A program made the position numbers and the translations under genes. This document shows positions 9,075 through 15,256 of a stretch of 18,088 bases of DNA, in pieces. The notes under the pieces were generated by a model. That model saw nothing but the letters and a program-made list of their open reading frames with translations, ran no database searches and was not told where the DNA came from. Source of the DNA: Candidatus Krumholzibacteriota bacterium (GTDB lineage: Bacteria; Krumholzibacteriota; Krumholzibacteriia; Krumholzibacteriales; Krumholzibacteriaceae); the NCBI GenBank assembly GCA_030613345.1, contig JAUWMD010000018.1:1-18088 (forward strand). The letters are read 5' to 3'. How positions within the stretch are numbered: position 1 is the first letter of the stretch; the number at the start of each line of letters is the position of its first letter.

Positions 9075-10118
9075 TCACAAAAGATTGTCATTATCGGCCT
9101 CCTGCCGTCGAGATGTGATTATATCCTCTTTCACGCCGACAGCCATGGGGACGAAGAGCGGCAGCAGTAACGCTATGAGGAAACAGAGTAATTCGATCAA
9201 TGTCATCAGTACACGTGATGTCAGCACCAGCGATATGACGGCCGCATCGGAAGGTAATATTCCGCTGAGGCCGAAAGCGAGGATCGATTCACGGATGCCT
9301 ATCCCGGCAGGTACGAGCAGCATGAAAAACCCGATCACCCACGCGGCGGCAAAAACGCCCGCTATCACGGGGAACCGGCTGAACCCCACGTCGGAAAAAC
9401 TGCCTGCCAGGACGAGAAACCCCGCCGCCCAGAGCAGGAACGTTGCCATATTACCCGCCATCACAAGCAGCATCACGCGATACCTCGGTCTTCTCTCGAG
9501 CTTCGGCCTGCGCAGTAATACGAGCACGAAGTTTGCCGCCCTGAAGAAGAGGCCGGGATGGCAGGCGGCGATCCCGGCGATCAACAGGCCTGCCAGAATG
9601 AACTGGTAGCTTCCCTGAATAAAGGCGCTTTTCGAGGCGACAAGCATTATACCTGCGATCAGGATGCCGCCGAGCTGGAACCAGAGGATCTCAACGACCA
9701 CAGCCATCCCGATCATCGGTATCAGTTGCTTTTCCCTCGCCGAGAGATACGCCTTGCCTGCTACCGACCATACCTTGCCCGGGATATAACGCCCCATCCA
9801 GGCCATCGCCGAGATGCGGAAGGCCCGCGAGACCGGTATGCGCTCGCCGGTAAGCTCGTAGAGCATCGGAGCCCAGAGACATGCACGCAGAAGATATCCG
9901 AGAAATATGAGAACGGCGGAGAACGATGCCGCCGGCCACCCGACATTGAGGCTTCCCGAGGACAACTCGTTCCAGTTCCCCGTCACGTATCGGTACCAGT
10001 AGTAAAAGACTGCTGCCAGTACGACTATCTTCGCGAGAAGAACCAGCAGGCCCTTCCAGTTCGGCCGCATGCCACGGATCTCATCAGTCGGTGTTCTATG
10101 ATTCATGTCGCTATTCAT
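9075..10118 (-). CDS. Flippase-like / lysylphosphatidylglycerol synthase TM-domain protein (UPF0104 family)
   Basis: A 347-residue integral membrane protein with about eight hydrophobic segments. Family marks are GRYIPGKVW at 109-117 and LLVPAGIGIRE at 267-277, both typical of the LPG_synthase_TM / UPF0104 group. The cytosolic aminoacyl-transfer domain of MprF is absent, so lysyl-lipid synthesis is not implied. Members in glycan clusters are often annotated as putative flippases for lipid-linked sugars, but that role is not established for most. The ATG at 10116-10118 lies inside the end of the pyruvyl transferase gene (8-base overlap), indicating translational coupling. A second ATG at residue 5 is an equally possible start. 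The C-terminal tail (from about 330) is charged and probably cytoplasmic. Confidence 0.82.
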   Translation of the reverse strand: MNSDMNHRTPTDEIRGMRPNWKGLLVLLAKIVVLAAVFYYWYRYVTGNWNELSSGSLNVGWPAASFSAVLIFLGYLLRACLWAPMLYELTGERIPVSRAFRISAMAWMGRYIPGKVWSVAGKAYLSAREKQLIPMIGMAVVVEILWFQLGGILIAGIMLVASKSAFIQGSYQFILAGLLIAGIAACHPGLFFRAANFVLVLLRRPKLERRPRYRVMLLVMAGNMATFLLWAAGFLVLAGSFSDVGFSRFPVIAGVFAAAWVIGFFMLLVPAGIGIRESILAFGLSGILPSDAAVISLVLTSRVLMTLIELLCFLIALLLPLFVPMAVGVKEDIITSRRQEADNDNLL

Positions 10119-11358
10119 CGATCAGAGGGTCCTCATCCCGGCAGAGCCTTCCAGCCACGCGGTGCATAGCCGCCGAGGATGCCCTTACCCGCTTGATATT
10201 CGCGCGAATCTTCTCCCTGATCTCCACGCTGTCGCGGACTATTTGCTCAAAACCCCTTACAAGATTCTCCCCGGAGATCTCACGGCTGTCGTTGTAATAC
10301 TCCTGCAGGTCGAATTCCTCGAGTACTTCCCTGTATTTCTGGCAGCCCCATCCGAAAACCGCTACAGGGACGCCAGTGCAGAGGGCAGAGATCATCGAGT
10401 GGAATCTCGATGCGACATAGTAATCGGCCAGCCCGACGACGGCGCGCAACTCCTTGCAGTCGTATGGCTCTCGAACGACATGGATCCCGTCGGTCGAATC
10501 GAGCAACCCGAGGATGTCAGCAACGGTGAAGAGGTCATTGTTATGCCTGAGCCTGCTTTTTTGCCTCATGCTGTGCGGGACGAGAAGGATAAAGTATCCC
10601 TTGCCGCGAAGGTATTCGATGAGGGCGGCAAAGCTGCCGTTATGATCTATCCCTCGCTTTCTGCACTTTCGTTCGACTATTGAGTTGATTGAAATGCCCG
10701 CGACGGTTTTCCCATCGAGGATCGGAGCGTGACGTTCCCGGATCCTTTCTTCCGTCTCTTCAGGCACATGCAACGTGAAGGCTGAATCAGTGAAAGCGAC
10801 GGCGTTGCCGAGGCCGATACCGCGGACGTTTTCAAGACTTCCCCTGCCCCTTGCCACGACGACCGATATCCCGGGCAGGAGCATCTTGCCCGCCAGCCTG
10901 TTGTACCATTTCCTGAACGGGCCGAGGGTCTGCGAATACATCATCGATCTCTTCCGGAGGATCACCGCCGGCAGCAGGCATGCCACGTTATAGGCGATCT
11001 TCAACGGTTGCTCGTCACTGAACGTTGTGCCGCCGATTATCAGTACCGCGTCGCACGAGAACAACGCCTTCATCTCGGAGCCCGGCCCGGAAAGCCGGAT
11101 ACCGAAAAGAGAGAGGAACCGGTGCAACACGCAGAGAGGTATGATCTTCAGGACGAGATTTCCGGGAGTTCCGTTGCAGAGCCTCACGCCCGGGGTCTCG
11201 GGGAATTCGCTATCGTCCTTCGGATATACCGTAAATATGTTGAAGTCACACCCGTCTTCCCCGAAAGCGAGATTGTCTATTGCGCTCTCGAGCATCGACA
11301 CGGCTCCCCTGTTTCCCGTTCTCGAAACGGCAAATACAGATAACGACGATCTTGCCAT
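10111..11358 (-). CDS. Polysaccharide pyruvyl transferase family protein (CsaB/WcaK-like)
   Basis: A 415-residue protein matching the polysaccharide pyruvyl transferase family. Known members add a ketal-linked pyruvate from phosphoenolpyruvate to a sugar of exopolysaccharide or secondary cell-wall polymer, giving it negative charge. Family marks are the N-terminal GNRGAVSMLES (15-25), LIIGGTTFSD (106-115), SQTLGPF (142-148), a mid-protein VAGISINS (209-216), and the C-terminal SRFHSMISALCTGVPVAVFG block at about 317-336. The Arg-His pair in the last motif is the usual active-site signature. ATG start at 11356-11358; the GAGGAAGG ahead of it overlaps the end of the FrhB-like gene 17 bases away, so the two are probably one transcript. 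The sugar acceptor is unknown. Some family members act only as glycosyltransferase-like proteins. Confidence 0.85.
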   Translation of the reverse strand: MARSSLSVFAVSRTGNRGAVSMLESAIDNLAFGEDGCDFNIFTVYPKDDSEFPETPGVRLCNGTPGNLVLKIIPLCVLHRFLSLFGIRLSGPGSEMKALFSCDAVLIIGGTTFSDEQPLKIAYNVACLLPAVILRKRSMMYSQTLGPFRKWYNRLAGKMLLPGISVVVARGRGSLENVRGIGLGNAVAFTDSAFTLHVPEETEERIRERHAPILDGKTVAGISINSIVERKCRKRGIDHNGSFAALIEYLRGKGYFILLVPHSMRQKSRLRHNNDLFTVADILGLLDSTDGIHVVREPYDCKELRAVVGLADYYVASRFHSMISALCTGVPVAVFGWGCQKYREVLEEFDLQEYYNDSREISGENLVRGFEQIVRDSVEIREKIRANIKRVRASSAAMHRVAGRLCRDEDPLIDE

Positions 11359-11375
11359 ATACAGGGCGCCTTCCT

Positions 11376-12485
11376 CTATTTATAGTCCGGGCCGCCGATA
11401 TGGATACGTGACAACGCCTTTACGGTCATCGCCTCCAGCTGAATCACCCAGGAGGGAAGCCCGAAGAGCAGCTTCCGCCCTTTCATGGTCCTCGACAACC
11501 TGTTGTTGGCGAATATTATAGTCCATGCAAGTGAGTGGAAGATATTATTAAAGGCGCTCGGCCTGCCCCTCGGCCGGGCTCCCGTCAGGCGCGCCGCCAT
11601 GTAACGGGGGCCGAGCCGGTTGCTGAAAGTCTCGATTCCGGCAAATGTTCTCCTGTACCGCTTCATTCCGAAATACTCAGCAGTCACAAGGCCTTTCTTG
11701 ATTGTTTCCTCCATCAGCGAGGCGCCGGTGCCGGACCAGCAGACGAACGCCGAGTGCTTGATCTGCTTTTTCCTGTATTTACCGGTGAATATGTCTCCCC
11801 CCGCGATATCCGCTTCGGCGGCGAGGTGTTCACTGCACCACAGGCACCTCGGCATCGAATGGATACCAGCTATCCTGTACGAATTCATCTTCCTGAACGG
11901 GATGGTCCTGGAAGTCCCGTCAGCGAGATTGATTATTAGATCTCCTCCTATATGCTCCCTGCGGACCTTAACCGTGGCCACAGCCGACCGCGCTATGCCA
12001 TATTTCAGGAACAGGTCGTCGTACAGGCCGCCAGCGACAGTACCACGGCAGAAAAGGCCGATAATATACGGTATCTTTTCTTTCAGTCCGGGCCTCGTGG
12101 AAAGGTACTTTCTCAGTGTGCGTATCTGACAGGGGAGCCCGACCAGTGCGTACCTGCCAGTAATTTCCCGAAGGTTCCTCGCCGCGCCGATGACCGGTGT
12201 CTCTATATATGAACTCCCTGCGCACTGGAGAATACCAGCTCTGTCGACCGCCCGCTCAGTTACGCCCCTTATGTGGCTGTCGCGTGATCCGATCATCGAG
12301 ACAAGCGCGCCGTCTATCCGGCCGGTCTCGAGCAGGTCGATAAGAATGGCTGAGACGATGCCCCCCGATGAGGCATGGGCGCGGATATCAGTGTCCGCCG
12401 CATAGCCGGCGTAGAGCTCACCCTGCTCGATATATGCCTGGTTTTCCGCCATTTGTCCTTTTTTCGCCCCGTTTTTCCTGATCAC
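11376..12485 (-). CDS. FrhB/FdhB-like protein (coenzyme F420 hydrogenase/dehydrogenase beta subunit family), glycan-cluster type
   Basis: A 369-residue protein with the FrhB_FdhB N- and C-terminal domain pattern: ASSGGIVSAIL (38-48), ALVGLPCQIRTLRKYL (113-128), LFCRGT (144-149), and RCLWCSEH...ADIAGGD (213-231) with Cys214, Cys217 and Cys119 as candidate metal or flavin-site residues. The ferredoxin-like Cys cluster found at the N-terminus of some relatives is absent. Homologues often sit beside polysaccharide pyruvyl transferases in surface-glycan clusters, as here, where their biochemical role is unclear; F420 use should not be assumed. The longest frame starts at GTG 12483-12485 with little Shine-Dalgarno. 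An internal ATG at 12450-12452 (residue 12), preceded by AAGGA, fits the family N-terminus as well or better. This is the first gene of the minus-strand run. Confidence 0.82.
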   Translation of the reverse strand: MIRKNGAKKGQMAENQAYIEQGELYAGYAADTDIRAHASSGGIVSAILIDLLETGRIDGALVSMIGSRDSHIRGVTERAVDRAGILQCAGSSYIETPVIGAARNLREITGRYALVGLPCQIRTLRKYLSTRPGLKEKIPYIIGLFCRGTVAGGLYDDLFLKYGIARSAVATVKVRREHIGGDLIINLADGTSRTIPFRKMNSYRIAGIHSMPRCLWCSEHLAAEADIAGGDIFTGKYRKKQIKHSAFVCWSGTGASLMEETIKKGLVTAEYFGMKRYRRTFAGIETFSNRLGPRYMAARLTGARPRGRPSAFNNIFHSLAWTIIFANNRLSRTMKGRKLLFGLPSWVIQLEAMTVKALSRIHIGGPDYK

Positions 12486-12535
12486 CTTCAGGATTGGATT
12501 TTTCGGTTCAAGGTCATCTCTGCTTCATGCTTCAG

Positions 12536-12564
12536 AGCATATTCTGCCGGTGCAGGATTGTCCA
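12536..12564 (-). promoter_or_regulatory. Probable sigma70-type promoter for the minus-strand glycan genes
   Basis: On the minus strand, TGGACA (12559-12564, five of six to the -35 consensus) is followed after exactly 17 bases by TATGCT (12536-12541, four of six to -10). Transcription would begin about 45 bases before the GTG of the FrhB-like gene. An alternative, TTGAAT N17 TTATAT at 12655-12683, is a poorer match and farther away. Confidence 0.5.
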
Positions 12565-12825
12565 GCGAACTGTGTGGGTGACAGCTGATCGTTGAAACTC
12601 CCGATAAACGCATCTATCGAGGGCGGCCGAGGAAAATTTCAGGGAGCATTTCAGATATAATGCTTAATTTACACCGAATTCAAGGCCTCCACTCAGGATC
12701 GCAGTCGAATCATATGAAGGACAACACGAAGGTCGAGGGGGGATTTGTCACTCCCGGACGTTTCGAGTAACCCCCCCCGCCGGGGTAAAAAAGTGTTCGG
12801 CAAGGAACTATCCTCATTTTCGGGG

Positions 12826-12855
12826 TTGACATCTTCGCCCCAAATATGCTAGAAT
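12826..12855 (+). promoter_or_regulatory. Strong sigma70-type promoter for the secreted-protein run
   Basis: A perfect -35 hexamer TTGACA (12826-12831) and -10 TAGAAT (12850-12855, five of six) are separated by 18 bases. TG at 12847-12848 gives an extended -10. Transcription would start near 12862, leaving a leader of about 115 bases before the ATG at 12980. This is the best promoter match in the window and suggests high expression of the first secreted protein. Confidence 0.75.
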
Positions 12856-12933
12856 TCCCTATGTCGAGTAAGTTAACGGTATCTCCAACTAATCAGGCGG
12901 AAGGAGGAAGTTTAGAGCGCGATTCAACCTAGT

Positions 12934-12976
12934 ACCTTTAAGGTCCCAAACCTTTTTAAGGTTTAGGAGGTTAAAC
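12934..12976 (+). promoter_or_regulatory. Palindrome-rich leader around the ribosome-binding site
   Basis: Three adjacent inverted repeats: ACCTT-T-AAGGT (12934-12944); AAACCTT-TTT-AAGGTTT (12948-12964); and GTTTA-GGAGGT-TAAAC (12961-12976), whose loop holds the Shine-Dalgarno core. The second and third share bases 12961-12964, so they cannot form fully together. AGGAGG (12965-12970) is nine bases from the ATG. No known riboswitch class was recognised. This could be translational control, mRNA stabilisation, or a protein operator. Confidence 0.45.
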
Positions 12977-12979
12977 AAG

Positions 12980-13621
12980 ATGTTCAAAGGAAAAGTCCTG
13001 CTTTTCACTTTGCTGATGGTATTCGCAACCTCCCTTTACGCTGGAGACGTTGATGAGGTAAAAAGTCTGGCCGGAACGACATGTGCTATGAGAATATCAG
13101 TCTGTCCGTCTGGCGACTTTGAGCTCATCAGCAAAGGTTGCGGCGGCCTCACGGATTACATCTGGGTCGAGGTTAAGGACGCGGCTGGTGTAGGCATTGC
13201 CGGTATTCCCTGGACGGATTACTGGATGAATGCCTGTGACGCTGGCCAGGAGCTCGCCCTCTGCGCGAGCCCCATAGCGGCTGATTCGCTGACCAACGCA
13301 CTCGGACGTACGACGTTCTCCGGCTACATTGCTGCCGGTGGTTGCATTCTTACTGACGGCATGTATGTTTCGTGCCAGGGTAAGGTTTTCCTGGATGAAG
13401 GAACGATGCTTCAGATCTGCCTTGACATCCAGATTGTCAGTCCGGACATTAATAAGGACCTCGTTGTCAACCTTTCGGATCTGACCTTCTTCGGACTGTC
13501 TTACAACTTGTTCGAAACTCATCCGGATTTTAATTCGTGCTACGACTGGAATGACGATGGTTGGGTTGACATCAGTGATTTCTCGTTCCTGGGTATGCAT
13601 TACGAGCATGCGTGCTTCTAA
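12980..13621 (+). CDS. Exported protein with C-terminal dockerin-like Ca-binding repeats
   Basis: A 213-residue protein with a signal peptide (MFKGK plus a hydrophobic core, likely cleaved after YA at 21-22). The mature part up to about 150 is Cys-rich (Cys35, 42, 54, 86, 95, 122, 132, 147), suggesting disulfide bonds, and has a beta-rich look (YIWVEVKDAAGVGIAGIPW, 60-78). Residues 154-213 contain two dockerin/EF-hand-type loops: DINKDLVVNLSD (156-167) and DWNDDGWVDISD (189-200), each with the D-x-N-x-D pattern. Dockerin repeats bind Ca and in known systems dock to cohesin domains; no cohesin is visible here. It is the first gene after the strong promoter, with a perfect AGGAGG. Unlike the next three genes it lacks the W-G-A-I-K tail. 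The substrate or function of the Cys-rich domain is unknown. Confidence 0.85.
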   Translation: MFKGKVLLFTLLMVFATSLYAGDVDEVKSLAGTTCAMRISVCPSGDFELISKGCGGLTDYIWVEVKDAAGVGIAGIPWTDYWMNACDAGQELALCASPIAADSLTNALGRTTFSGYIAAGGCILTDGMYVSCQGKVFLDEGTMLQICLDIQIVSPDINKDLVVNLSDLTFFGLSYNLFETHPDFNSCYDWNDDGWVDISDFSFLGMHYEHACF

Positions 13622-13646
13622 GCTCGCTTGCTGCTAATCTGGCGAA

Positions 13647-13670
13647 CCCTTAAGATGTGACATCTTAGGG
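13647..13670 (+). repeat. Intergenic hairpin between the first and second secreted-protein genes
   Basis: CCCTTAAGATG and CATCTTAGGG pair as a 10-bp stem with one bulged T and a TGA loop. No T-run follows, so a standard intrinsic terminator is unlikely. It may stabilise or process the mRNA and lower expression of the downstream gene. Confidence 0.55.
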
Positions 13671-13696
13671 CTGCACTAGTTGAAGGGAGTTGGATT

Positions 13697-14254
13697 ATGA
13701 AGAGAGTACTGCTGACAATCGCTGTTGCTCTCGTTGTCCCCTCAATCCTGGCGGCTGCTCCGATAACCGTGGGTGTGTATTTCGAGGGAGGACTCACTTG
13801 CGTACCGCCGGCAGGACCCGGGGTACCGTTTGAAATGGCTCTGTACATGGTACAGAGCGAGGCCCAGATAAGTGCTCTTGAGTACAGTCTGGTTCTTCCT
13901 CTCGATCCTGAACTGTTCTCGATCCAGAGCTGGACCCTTCCGCCCTATGGGAAGGCCGAGCTTGGTCTCCACCCGATGAGCGGACATTCAATAACCTACT
14001 GGCCGCCGTTGAGCGGTTATCCAGATGGTTATGATCTTTTAGTCACCTATGAGTGCGTCACCTTTGGCGTCTGCTACGTAAATATGGTGAATTATGAGAT
14101 CGTGGTCTCGGCACATCCGGATACCGGGTATTTGCGTGGTACCTATGTTGGCGGCGAGAAGGTCGACCTCGTAGGCTTAACTACGTTCCTGTGTCCGGAA
14201 GGAGTCGCTACCGAGGAAGAGAGCTGGGGAGCGATCAAGTCAATGTACAGGTAA
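13697..14254 (+). CDS. Small exported protein with C-terminal W-G-A-I-K tail (unknown function)
   Basis: A 185-residue protein of no family I recognise. It has a clear signal peptide (MKRVLLTIAV start, cleavage near 19-21), then a beta-rich mature domain with Cys at 35, 120, 126 and 166. The block MALYMVQSEAQISALEYSL (47-65) occupies the place of the FYVFIEPDSRGIFGAEFKL block in the third secreted gene, suggesting distant relationship. The protein ends EEESWGAIKSMYR, nearly identical to the tails of the next two proteins, although the bodies differ much more. Start supported by AAGGGAG seven bases upstream. It lies 75 bases after the dockerin-like gene and probably shares its transcript. Exported or surface role inferred from the signal peptide; the tail may be a sorting or anchoring element. 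Confidence 0.8.
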   Translation: MKRVLLTIAVALVVPSILAAAPITVGVYFEGGLTCVPPAGPGVPFEMALYMVQSEAQISALEYSLVLPLDPELFSIQSWTLPPYGKAELGLHPMSGHSITYWPPLSGYPDGYDLLVTYECVTFGVCYVNMVNYEIVVSAHPDTGYLRGTYVGGEKVDLVGLTTFLCPEGVATEEESWGAIKSMYR

Positions 14255-14274
14255 GGAAGAAAAGTCGCAGGTCA

Positions 14275-14300
14275 TGGCTGGATGAATTCTCATCCAGCCA
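14275..14300 (+). repeat. Perfect 11-bp inverted repeat after the second secreted-protein gene
   Basis: TGGCTGGATGA (14275-14285) and TCATCCAGCCA (14290-14300) form a perfect stem with an ATTC loop, starting 21 bases after the stop. It is followed by GGGGCCGCGGGG rather than T residues. It could be a Rho-independent-like terminator lacking its U-tract, an mRNA 3'-end stabiliser, or an attenuating hairpin before the third gene. Confidence 0.65.
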
Positions 14301-14436
14301 GGGGCCGCGGGGAAGGGAGGTGGTGAGTAGAGACGGTATCTGCTTGAAATTGTACTCAGCACCGTTGATCTTCCTGCTACCGATTATACGGGCTGAATGA
14401 ATCAATTAAGTTATCTTCAGCAGGAGTGAGACAGAG

Positions 14437-14991
14437 ATGAAAAGAATTCTACTGACAATCGCAGCGATTGCTTTGCTTGCTGCTCCGGCGAATGCGCAGC
14501 TCATCAGTCTTTGGGCCGACCTGGAAATGAGTGAATGTAGTGTCACCGTTGAAGCTATGGCCGGGACATTCACTTTCTACGTGTTCATAGAGCCAGATTC
14601 CCGCGGGATCTTCGGCGCTGAGTTCAAGCTCGTAAACCCCTCGACAGGGATCTTTGTTGTGGATGTACCTTTCGCGAATGAGGCTGCGGACATCAAGGTC
14701 TCCGGGGGCTCTTATTTCGGAGGCGGAATCGCCCTGGGATTCGGCCACTGTCATGAGGATCCGATCTGGGTCGCCGGATTTAACATGATCGCTTACGATC
14801 TTACACCGGGCTGGTTCGAGATCCTTCCGGTTACCGAACCTGTCGTCCAGGCTACTATTAACGTCGCGATCTGCGATGAGGCCCACTCCAAGCAGGAGGG
14901 CTTTGCCTATAACCAGTTAGGCTACAACGCCGATTGCGTTTACGGCACCGAGGAGACGAGCTGGGGTGCGATCAAGAGCATGATGGACTAA
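14437..14991 (+). CDS. Small exported protein with C-terminal W-G-A-I-K tail; paralogue of the 15257-15793 product
   Basis: A 184-residue protein without a known domain. The signal peptide (MKRILLTIAA start, cleavage after ANA, residue 20) leads into QLISLWADLEMSEC. The mature body has a conserved core YVFIEPDSRGIFGAEFKL (48-65), GGIALGFGHCHEDPIWVAGF (96-115) and paired Cys (34, 105, 146, 167). The fourth secreted protein matches it at SLWAD, YVFLDP, GAFGAEYK, SAGF..C..D.VW and the tail, so the two are paralogues. The C-terminus EETSWGAIKSMMD closely matches the second protein's tail. AGGAG ten bases before the ATG. A strong intrinsic terminator follows, so this is the last gene of the first transcript. 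It is separated from the preceding gene by 182 bases with a hairpin and no convincing promoter. Confidence 0.82.
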   Translation: MKRILLTIAAIALLAAPANAQLISLWADLEMSECSVTVEAMAGTFTFYVFIEPDSRGIFGAEFKLVNPSTGIFVVDVPFANEAADIKVSGGSYFGGGIALGFGHCHEDPIWVAGFNMIAYDLTPGWFEILPVTEPVVQATINVAICDEAHSKQEGFAYNQLGYNADCVYGTEETSWGAIKSMMD

Positions 14992-15018
14992 TCATCACTC
15001 TCTATTGATTGGCTATCT

Positions 15019-15048
15019 GGGGAGGCCCTCACGGGCTTCCCCTTTTTT
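15019..15048 (+). terminator. Rho-independent terminator
   Basis: GGGGAGGCCC (15019-15028) pairs with GGGCTTCCCC (15033-15042) through a 10-bp stem containing one G-U pair, with loop TCAC, directly followed by six T (15043-15048). It lies 27 bases after the stop of the third secreted gene and closes the transcript started at 12826-12855. Confidence 0.9.
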
Positions 15049-15121
15049 CATGTCCAGTCTTATTTCCGCCGCTCCTGATCGGAGCTGTCCGCAGCCGGGC
15101 TCCGAAACCTCAAACCTCTTC

Positions 15122-15150
15122 TGGAAAAATCCGGAGAAAAGTGTTATAAT
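15122..15150 (+). promoter_or_regulatory. Sigma70-type extended -10 promoter for the fourth secreted-protein gene
   Basis: TGGAAA (15122-15127) and a perfect TATAAT (15145-15150) are separated by 17 bases. TG at 15142-15143 makes an extended -10. It lies after the terminator and about 105 bases before the ATG, so this gene is expressed independently of its paralogues. The leader contains a short AGCGG/CCGCT hairpin near 15211-15223. Confidence 0.68.
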
Positions 15151-15256
15151 GTGACCCGTAAGAGAGCCACATCGGACGCACATCCCCGGGCATATCATCG
15201 AGACATTCATCGAGCGGCTTCCGCTTCTGCACCTGGTTTCTGTCAGGAGGTTTGTC

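Larger units (their letters stand above)
12486..12979. other. Divergent intergenic region between the glycan cluster and the secreted-protein genes
   Basis: The 494 bases hold no convincing gene. They contain a minus-strand promoter near 12536-12564, a second weaker minus-strand candidate near 12655-12683, a run of eight C at 12771-12778, a strong plus-strand promoter at 12826-12855, and a leader of about 115 bases with three consecutive palindromes next to the ribosome-binding site. An 18-codon frame at 12714-12770 lacks a Shine-Dalgarno sequence and was not called. Confidence 0.7.

Noticed and set aside
12656..12661. Plus-strand TATAAT in the intergenic region
   Set aside because: No acceptable -35 at 16-19 bases upstream, and no gene or obvious RNA follows.
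12714..12770. 18-codon frame in the divergent intergenic region
   Set aside because: No Shine-Dalgarno before the ATG and no recognisable product.
12769..12786. CCCC-GCC-GGGG hairpin as a terminator
   Set aside because: Very small loop and no T-run on the plus strand; on the minus strand the stem is followed by GGTTAC rather than T residues.
12862..12979. Known riboswitch in the leader of the first secreted gene
   Set aside because: I could not match the conserved core of any riboswitch class I know; only simple palindromes were seen.
14365..14390. Possible promoter TTGATC ... TATACG before the third secreted gene
   Set aside because: The spacer is only 14 bases, too short for a sigma70 promoter.
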